The notes beneath the pieces were generated by a model. That model saw only the letters and a list, made by a program, of their open reading frames with translations, was not told where the DNA came from and did no database searches. A stretch of 64,000 nt of DNA. Origin: Duganella levis. GTDB taxonomy: Bacteria; Pseudomonadota; Gammaproteobacteria; Burkholderiales; Burkholderiaceae_D. The stretch covers positions 62,001 to 126,000 of the forward strand of contig NZ_WWCT01000023.1 in the NCBI RefSeq assembly GCF_009857605.1, written 5' to 3'. A program made the position numbers and the translations under genes. Shown here piece by piece: positions 59,544 to 64,000 of the stretch. Every line of letters begins with the position of its first letter. The first letter of the stretch is position 1.

Positions 59544-60656
59544 ATGAGCAAGCTTTTTAGTTCGTACGACATGGCAGGCTTGCGCCTCGCGAACCGCGTT
59601 GTGATGGCGCCGATGACCCGCTCGCGGGCTGCGAATGGCGTCGCTGATGTATTGACGGAACGCTACTATGGGCAGCGCGCATCCGCCGGCCTGATGATCA
59701 GCGAAGGCATTGCGGTATCCCAGCAGGGCACCGGCTATTTGTTTACGCCGGGGCTGTACACAGAGGATCAAGCCGAAGCATGGCGACGTGTCACCCATGC
59801 GGTCCACGCCGACGGCGGGCGAATCTTCGCTCAGCTTTGGCACGTTGGACGCAATTCCCATGTTTCGCTGCAAGAAGCCGGTCACGCACCGGTCTCGCCG
59901 GTGGCACGCCGCGCTGAAGATGTGCAGACCTATGCCTGGGTCACACCTGGTGTGCCGGGCCATGTCGCAACAAGTGACCCACGATCGCTGGACAGCGACG
60001 AAGTCAAATCGATCATTCATGACTTTGTCGCAGCAGGCAGCCGCGCGATACAGGCCGGATTTGATGGCGTGGAGATTCACGGAGCCAATGGCTATCTGTT
60101 CGAGCAATTTATCAATGGCGAGCTGAATACCCGCCAAGACTGCTACGGCGGCAGTATTGAAAACCGTCTGCGCCTGCTGCTGGAAACCATTGATGAGCTC
60201 AGCAAGCTAATCGGTTCGCAACATATCGGCGTCCGCATTTCGCCATTCGGACGTCTCTACGATATGCGCGCTTTCGATGATGAGACTGAAACCTGGCTGG
60301 TACTGGCAGAGGAACTCGGGAAGCGCAGCCTGGCTTACGTTCACCTGAGCGATCAACGCACCTTGGGTGCGGACTGTGACACCGAATTCTTCACTAAATT
60401 CCGCGAAGCATATCCGGGCACGCTCATCATTGCGGGCGGCTTTAACCAGGCAAGTGCGGAAGCGGCTTTGAAAGCGGGTAAGGCGGATCTGATCGGCTTT
60501 GGCCAGCCCTTCATCGCAAATCCGGATCTTGTTGAGCGCATGGCCAACGGCTGGCCGCTCGCCGAGGTACAGCGCGCCACGATGTATGGGCTGCACGGTG
60601 CACGCGGGTACACGGACTATCCACGCTACTCGGTCGAAGCGTGTCGTGAAGGCTGA
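59544..60656 (+). CDS. Old yellow enzyme (NemA-like alkene reductase)
   Basis: A 370-residue FMN flavoprotein of the OYE family that reduces alpha,beta-unsaturated carbonyls, quinones or nitro compounds with NAD(P)H. H179 and N182 (VEIHGANGYL, the substrate pair), Y184 as proton donor and T25 (MAPMTRSR, which tunes the flavin) are all present. AAGGA precedes ATG 59544. It is first gene of a plus-strand unit continuing with SnoaL-like and luciferase-like genes. Confidence 0.93.
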   Translation: MSKLFSSYDMAGLRLANRVVMAPMTRSRAANGVADVLTERYYGQRASAGLMISEGIAVSQQGTGYLFTPGLYTEDQAEAWRRVTHAVHADGGRIFAQLWHVGRNSHVSLQEAGHAPVSPVARRAEDVQTYAWVTPGVPGHVATSDPRSLDSDEVKSIIHDFVAAGSRAIQAGFDGVEIHGANGYLFEQFINGELNTRQDCYGGSIENRLRLLLETIDELSKLIGSQHIGVRISPFGRLYDMRAFDDETETWLVLAEELGKRSLAYVHLSDQRTLGADCDTEFFTKFREAYPGTLIIAGGFNQASAEAALKAGKADLIGFGQPFIANPDLVERMANGWPLAEVQRATMYGLHGARGYTDYPRYSVEACREG

Positions 60657-60802
60657 TGCGCGTGCATGACCAGATCCGGGCCAGACAGGCAGATGACGGT
60701 CAATGGCGCATTTGCTGGAGCGACTATCGCCCTGACTGGTTCACTACAGAAGACATCCGCGTGTTCGACATCGGCGTGGTTCAACCTCAACAGAAAGTTT
60801 AA
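60656..60802 (+). pseudogene. Short remnant of a SnoaL-like protein (48 codons)
   Basis: An open stretch from ATG 60656 (overlapping the OYE stop) to a stop at 60800-60802 encodes DDGQWRICWSDYRPDWFTTE, which looks like the last strand of a SnoaL/NTF2-like fold (compare IDGQWRITRSVLEVVWP in the next gene). The N-terminal two-thirds are missing. It may be a degraded duplicate of the adjacent gene rather than a real small protein. Confidence 0.45.
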
Positions 60803-60807
60803 TCAGC

Positions 60808-61287
60808 ATGAACGAAGAAATCAAAGCGTTGCTTGATCGCGAACAGATCCGCAATCTGCGTACCCTCTACGCACTCCACCTCGACAGCAATAACATTGCC
60901 GCCCTCGACCAGGTTTTCTCGGACGATGCGGTGGTCGAAGTCACCGTCGGCAAGATGGAAGGAATCGACGCCATCCGTGCTGGTCTGAACGAGGCATTTA
61001 CATTGTACGACCGTGATCATCAGGGCAGCTACCCGTTTCTGCACGCCATCACGAACCACTGGATACAACTAACCGGGCCAGATACAGCGGAAGGCCGATG
61101 CTATCTGATCGATTTTGAGACTGCATCGAAGCCTGATCCGAATCCCTTGCTGTTGCTGGGCTTATACGCCGACAACTACCAGCGTATCGATGGCCAGTGG
61201 CGCATCACCCGCTCCGTTCTGGAGGTCGTCTGGCCACAACGAAGCAACGCCAGCGGACATCCTGCGTCGCCATCCGAAAAGGGCTAA
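60808..61287 (+). CDS. SnoaL/NTF2-like fold protein
   Basis: A 159-residue protein of the NTF2-like superfamily with DREQIRNLRTLYALHLDS at the N-terminus, FSDDAVVEVTVG, and the C-terminal strand YQRIDGQWRITRSVLEVVWP. Members are small-molecule isomerases, dehydratases or hydrolases. It lies between OYE and a luciferase-like oxidase, so an accessory step on a shared substrate is plausible. Confidence 0.8.
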   Translation: MNEEIKALLDREQIRNLRTLYALHLDSNNIAALDQVFSDDAVVEVTVGKMEGIDAIRAGLNEAFTLYDRDHQGSYPFLHAITNHWIQLTGPDTAEGRCYLIDFETASKPDPNPLLLLGLYADNYQRIDGQWRITRSVLEVVWPQRSNASGHPASPSEKG

Positions 61288-61290
61288 GCA

Positions 61291-62334
61291 ATGTCATCCG
61301 CAATACGACTCAGCATTCTGGATTACGCTCCGGTTGATGAAAACCATCTGGCTGCCGACGCCTTGGCGTCAACCGTGCGATTGGCACAGAAGGCGGAAAG
61401 CAACGGCTTTACTCGCTTCTGGGTATCAGAGCATCACGGCATCTCAGCTACCGCGAGTAATTCGCCCGAGATCCTCATGGCGCGGATTGCTTCGGCCACC
61501 AAGACGATTCGTGTTGGTTCTGGCGCTGTGCTGCTGCCAAACTACAGCAGCTTGAAAATCGCCGAGAATTATCAACTGTTGGGCGCGCTCTTTCCTGGCC
61601 GGATAGATCTGGGCTTTGGCCGGGCTCCCGGCGGCGATGCCCGTACCAATGCCGCACTCAACGATGAAAAGGGCGGGACTGTTCCCTACCCTCGAAAGGT
61701 CGCCGATCTTCTTGGCTTCCTGACCGGGAACCATCCGGCTGGCTCACACTATGCCGGCATGCGTGCCCATCCGGAGACCCGCGACACGCCACAGCCCTAC
61801 GTGCTCGGCGCCTCCGGCGCCACTGCGGCGGTTGCAGCGCAGGCAGGCCTCGGGTTTACCTTTGCCCACTTTATTAATCCGCATGGAGATGGTCCACGTG
61901 CGGCTAACGTTTACCGCGCTGGATTCCAGGCAGGCGACTTTGCTGCGCAACCATCGACGATCGTCGCGGTCTTTGTAGCGGTTGGCGATACCGAGGCTGA
62001 AGCCAGGGAGTTCGCTGATGCTTTCCACCTGTGGCTTACTTATGCGGAGAGTGCCAGCCCCTTTAAGCGCATACCATCGCTTGAGACCACGCGGGCGCAT
62101 CGCTGGTCGCCGCAGGAGCTAGCGGTTCGTGCGCGCAATGAAGGGCGGCTTATCTCTGGCACCGGCGACGAGGTCACTGCCCAATTGCGCGAGCTCGCCG
62201 ATGCGTATGAGACCGATGAAGTAATGATCAACCTCATGATGCCTGGCGAAGCCGCCCGCCTGAACGCTATCGAGGCCATCTGCACCGCACTGGGGAAGAT
62301 TGCCAGGACATCGGTTGACCAGGCCCGCCTATGA
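61291..62334 (+). CDS. Luciferase-like FMN-dependent oxidoreductase (LLM class)
   Basis: A 347-residue monooxygenase of the bacterial-luciferase superfamily. Family blocks: ESNGFTRFWVSEHHGI, RIRVGSGAVLLPNYS-like (TIRVGSGAVLLPNYSSLKIA), and FPGRIDLGFGRAPGGD. These proteins use reduced FMN or F420; FMN is more likely here. It starts three bases after the SnoaL-like stop, so it is in the OYE operon. It converges on the MDR gene with ten bases between. Confidence 0.92.
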   Translation: MSSAIRLSILDYAPVDENHLAADALASTVRLAQKAESNGFTRFWVSEHHGISATASNSPEILMARIASATKTIRVGSGAVLLPNYSSLKIAENYQLLGALFPGRIDLGFGRAPGGDARTNAALNDEKGGTVPYPRKVADLLGFLTGNHPAGSHYAGMRAHPETRDTPQPYVLGASGATAAVAAQAGLGFTFAHFINPHGDGPRAANVYRAGFQAGDFAAQPSTIVAVFVAVGDTEAEAREFADAFHLWLTYAESASPFKRIPSLETTRAHRWSPQELAVRARNEGRLISGTGDEVTAQLRELADAYETDEVMINLMMPGEAARLNAIEAICTALGKIARTSVDQARL

Positions 62335-62344
62335 AACCTCATGG

Positions 62345-63394
62345 TCAGCCAATCGGGTGCTGGCGCGTGTAAGTGATCGATATTTTCCCGATCGTCTTGC
62401 CGGACTCGATAGCGAGATGGGCCTCCTGGAAGGACTCCACGCTGAATCCATTGAGTGTTTTGGTCAGAGGCGAACGGATCTTGCCTTCGTTGACCAGTTT
62501 GGCTACATCGCCGAGGATGATTCCCTGTTTCGCGATATCCGCCGTTTTAAATAGAGATCGGGTAAACATCAGCTCCCATACGAACCCCGCGGACTTCGCC
62601 TGCAGTTTGGTCAGGTTCACGCCACCGTCGAACTCGACGATAGAGCAGATCATCCCTTGAGGGGCAATGAGCTCAGCCATCGCATCCCAGTGGCCAATGG
62701 TGTCGGCCGCATTCAAAATATAGTCGACTGTCTCAATTCCTTGAGCCCTGACTGACGCTATCAGGTCATTATGATCGGCAACGTGGTCCGCCCCCATTTC
62801 CCGGCACCATGCAGCCGACTCGGGCCTGGATGCGGTAGCAATGACTGTGAGCCTGGTCAGGATTTTTGCCAGCTGAATCGTAATCGATCCGACACCTCCG
62901 GCGCCGCCGATCACCAACAGCGTTTTGGGGGAGCCATGTGGATCTATTCGCAGGCGGTCAAAAAGTGCTTCCCAACCGGTAAGGGCGGTCAGCGGCAGCG
63001 CTGCCGCTTCGGCGTCGCTGATTTTGTTTGGCGCGATTGCCGCCAGGCGAGAATCAACCGCCTGGTATTCTGCATTCGATCCAGGGCGGTCGATCTCGCC
63101 GGCGTAGTAAACCCTGTCACCAAGTTTAAATCCGCTCACCGCTGCCCCCAATCCAACTACTGTTCCAACAGCGTCATAACCAAGCACGCGTGGCACATCC
63201 AGCGAAATCTCGGCGGCAGCGCGCACGCGGACTTTGGCGTCAACCGGATTGACGGAGACCGCGCCAACCTTGACGATAAGGTCGTTTGGCATCGCTTCTG
63301 GATAGGCAGCGTCGAATATGAACAGGCTATTGGTCGCTTGAATTGGCATCGAACGCGTGAATCCGATCGCCGTCATGGTACTGGTGTGGGTCAT
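62345..63394 (-). CDS. MDR-family quinone/enone reductase (zinc-free alcohol-dehydrogenase fold)
   Basis: A 349-residue medium-chain dehydrogenase. The Rossmann motif is LLVIGGAGGVGSITIQLAK, and the zinc-ligand cysteines are absent, placing it with the quinone-oxidoreductase-like YhfP/QOR2 group (a zinc-binding alcohol dehydrogenase family name in databases). It likely reduces quinones or unsaturated ketones with NADPH. AGAGGAA precedes ATG 63394. It is divergent from an HxlR gene that probably represses it. Confidence 0.92.
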   Translation of the reverse strand: MTHTSTMTAIGFTRSMPIQATNSLFIFDAAYPEAMPNDLIVKVGAVSVNPVDAKVRVRAAAEISLDVPRVLGYDAVGTVVGLGAAVSGFKLGDRVYYAGEIDRPGSNAEYQAVDSRLAAIAPNKISDAEAAALPLTALTGWEALFDRLRIDPHGSPKTLLVIGGAGGVGSITIQLAKILTRLTVIATASRPESAAWCREMGADHVADHNDLIASVRAQGIETVDYILNAADTIGHWDAMAELIAPQGMICSIVEFDGGVNLTKLQAKSAGFVWELMFTRSLFKTADIAKQGIILGDVAKLVNEGKIRSPLTKTLNGFSVESFQEAHLAIESGKTIGKISITYTRQHPIG

Positions 63395-63506
63395 GCTATA
63401 TTCCTCTGGAATTAAGCACCTTGCGGTGCGGTCCGGTGATAGTAAGGGCATCCCCGGATGCTCACAAGTACGCACAATTTTGATATATAGGCACAGAAAA
63501 GATACG

Positions 63507-63893
63507 ATGAAAAGGGCACGCTTCGATTGCTACTCAGGGACCGCATGTCCGGTAGAGTCAACGTTAGAGTTGATCGGTGGGAAGTGGAAGGGAATGATTC
63601 TCTTCCATCTAATGAATGACGCAATGCGGTTTGGTGAACTGCAAAGAGCGATGGGAAACATCACTCAGCGAATGCTCACGAAGCAACTTCGGGAGCTGGA
63701 GGATGTTGGCCTCATACACCGGGAGATTTTCTCAGAAGTGCCGCCGCGAGTCGAATACAGCCTTAACGAGAAAGGACATACCTTGCGCCCTGTCTTGCTG
63801 GCCTTAAAAGAGTGGGGAGAGAGCTACGGATTGGAGCTGGCGCAATCGGCTCTGGCCATCAAGGACAGGCAAGACGGTCCGCCGGCACAGTAA
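63507..63893 (+). CDS. HxlR-family transcriptional regulator
   Basis: A 128-residue winged-helix regulator with the family core CPVESTLELIGGKWKGMILF, RFGELQRAMGNITQRMLTKQ and EVPPRVEYSLNEKG. Cys8 and Cys14 lie at the N-terminus where redox-sensing HxlR/YodB/QorR proteins place their sensor cysteine. It is divergent from the MDR reductase, the classic QorR-like arrangement. ATG 63507 is used; the ribosome site is weak. Confidence 0.9.
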   Translation: MKRARFDCYSGTACPVESTLELIGGKWKGMILFHLMNDAMRFGELQRAMGNITQRMLTKQLRELEDVGLIHREIFSEVPPRVEYSLNEKGHTLRPVLLALKEWGESYGLELAQSALAIKDRQDGPPAQ

Positions 63894-63905
63894 AAACGGA
63901 ATCGA

Positions 63906-64000
63906 TCAGCTTTCCGGTTTCGATGCCGTCAGATACGCATTGCGGCTTGTCCCGATCGAGCTCCCTCCTTCCACAATTTGCCGGTAGGTCGCGTGAAAAT
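63906..64000 (-). CDS. C-terminal end of a gene running off the right edge
   Basis: One minus-strand frame is open from base 64000 to a TGA at 63906-63908 and encodes 30 residues ending RNAYLTASKPES. The other minus frames either have an early stop or run on without coding character into the divergent HxlR gene. It is probably the end of a gene located to the right, with product unrecognised. Confidence 0.4.
   Translation of the reverse strand, partial: FHATYRQIVEGGSSIGTSRNAYLTASKPES

Noticed and set aside
63395..63506. GCACC-TTGC-GGTGC dyad between MDR and HxlR genes as operator
   Set aside because: Only five pairs in a GC-rich context and close to the MDR gene's start; too weak to list as a site.
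1..64000. tRNA, rRNA, CRISPR arrays, prophage or integrated elements
   Set aside because: No cloverleaf with a CCA-type end, no direct-repeat arrays, no integrase, transposase or phage gene was seen.

Overview
The window is a high-GC, gene-dense chromosomal stretch from a betaproteobacterium. The likely family is Oxalobacteraceae (Duganella/Massilia/Janthinobacterium-like). This is inferred from the mix of a secreted GH31 glycosidase, TonB-dependent and OprB-type outer-membrane proteins, an O2-independent ubiquinone operon (ubiUVT), a subclass B3 metallo-beta-lactamase, two beta-propeller sensor kinases and many divergent regulator/enzyme pairs. No rRNA, tRNA, CRISPR array, phage or intact insertion sequence was seen.

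Layout. 1-8 kb: end-truncated GH31 glycosidase, a CDF metal exporter with a divergent CadR/PbrR-type regulator and a clear MerR-type promoter, an MscS channel, an OmpA-domain protein, an AEC carrier and an alpha/beta hydrolase. 8-12.4 kb: a three-gene membrane dehydrogenase (Tat-exported small subunit, GMC flavoprotein, three-heme cytochrome c), followed by a convergent FecI-like sigma factor under a strong Fur-type palindrome. 12.4-16.6 kb: ubiUVT divergent from a hemerythrin-PaaX-family-75 aa unit, with one perfect FNR box between them. 16.6-22.2 kb: PAS chemoreceptor, a frameshifted TonB-dependent receptor and a second AEC carrier. 22.2-32.8 kb: a propeller histidine kinase with a NarL-type response regulator, a secreted hydrolase, a permease/hybrid-kinase pair and an OsmC-YcaO fusion.

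32.9-41.3 kb: a frameshifted Fic protein behind two tandem palindromes, a B3 beta-lactamase, NmrA/HxlR, GNAT, racemase, LysR/LysE, cupin, and an OhrR-like regulator divergent from an HD-LuxR protein with three repeated operator-like sites. 41.3-45.2 kb: hemC, two hairpins, a Mop-domain remnant, a ModE-type palindrome, and an unusual single protein joining a ferredoxin reductase, an adrenodoxin-type [2Fe-2S] ferredoxin and an M24 peptidase fold with all metal ligands present; then an SDR. 45.3-54.3 kb: a signalling block (propeller kinase, GAF kinase, AhpD-like protein, lone receiver, GGDEF-EAL protein coupled to a PhnD-like binding protein). 54.4-64 kb: MocR regulator, lower-GC MBL hydrolase, OprB porin, and an accessory oxidoreductase cluster (old yellow enzyme, SnoaL-like, luciferase-like, MDR reductase) bracketed by LysR and HxlR regulators.

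The themes are redox/oxygen adaptation (FNR, OhrR, HxlR, hemerythrin, AhpD, OYE), metal responses (CadR, Fur, Mo) and environmental sensing. The most unusual item is the reductase-ferredoxin-M24 fusion next to the Mo-related scar (42.4-44.5 kb).
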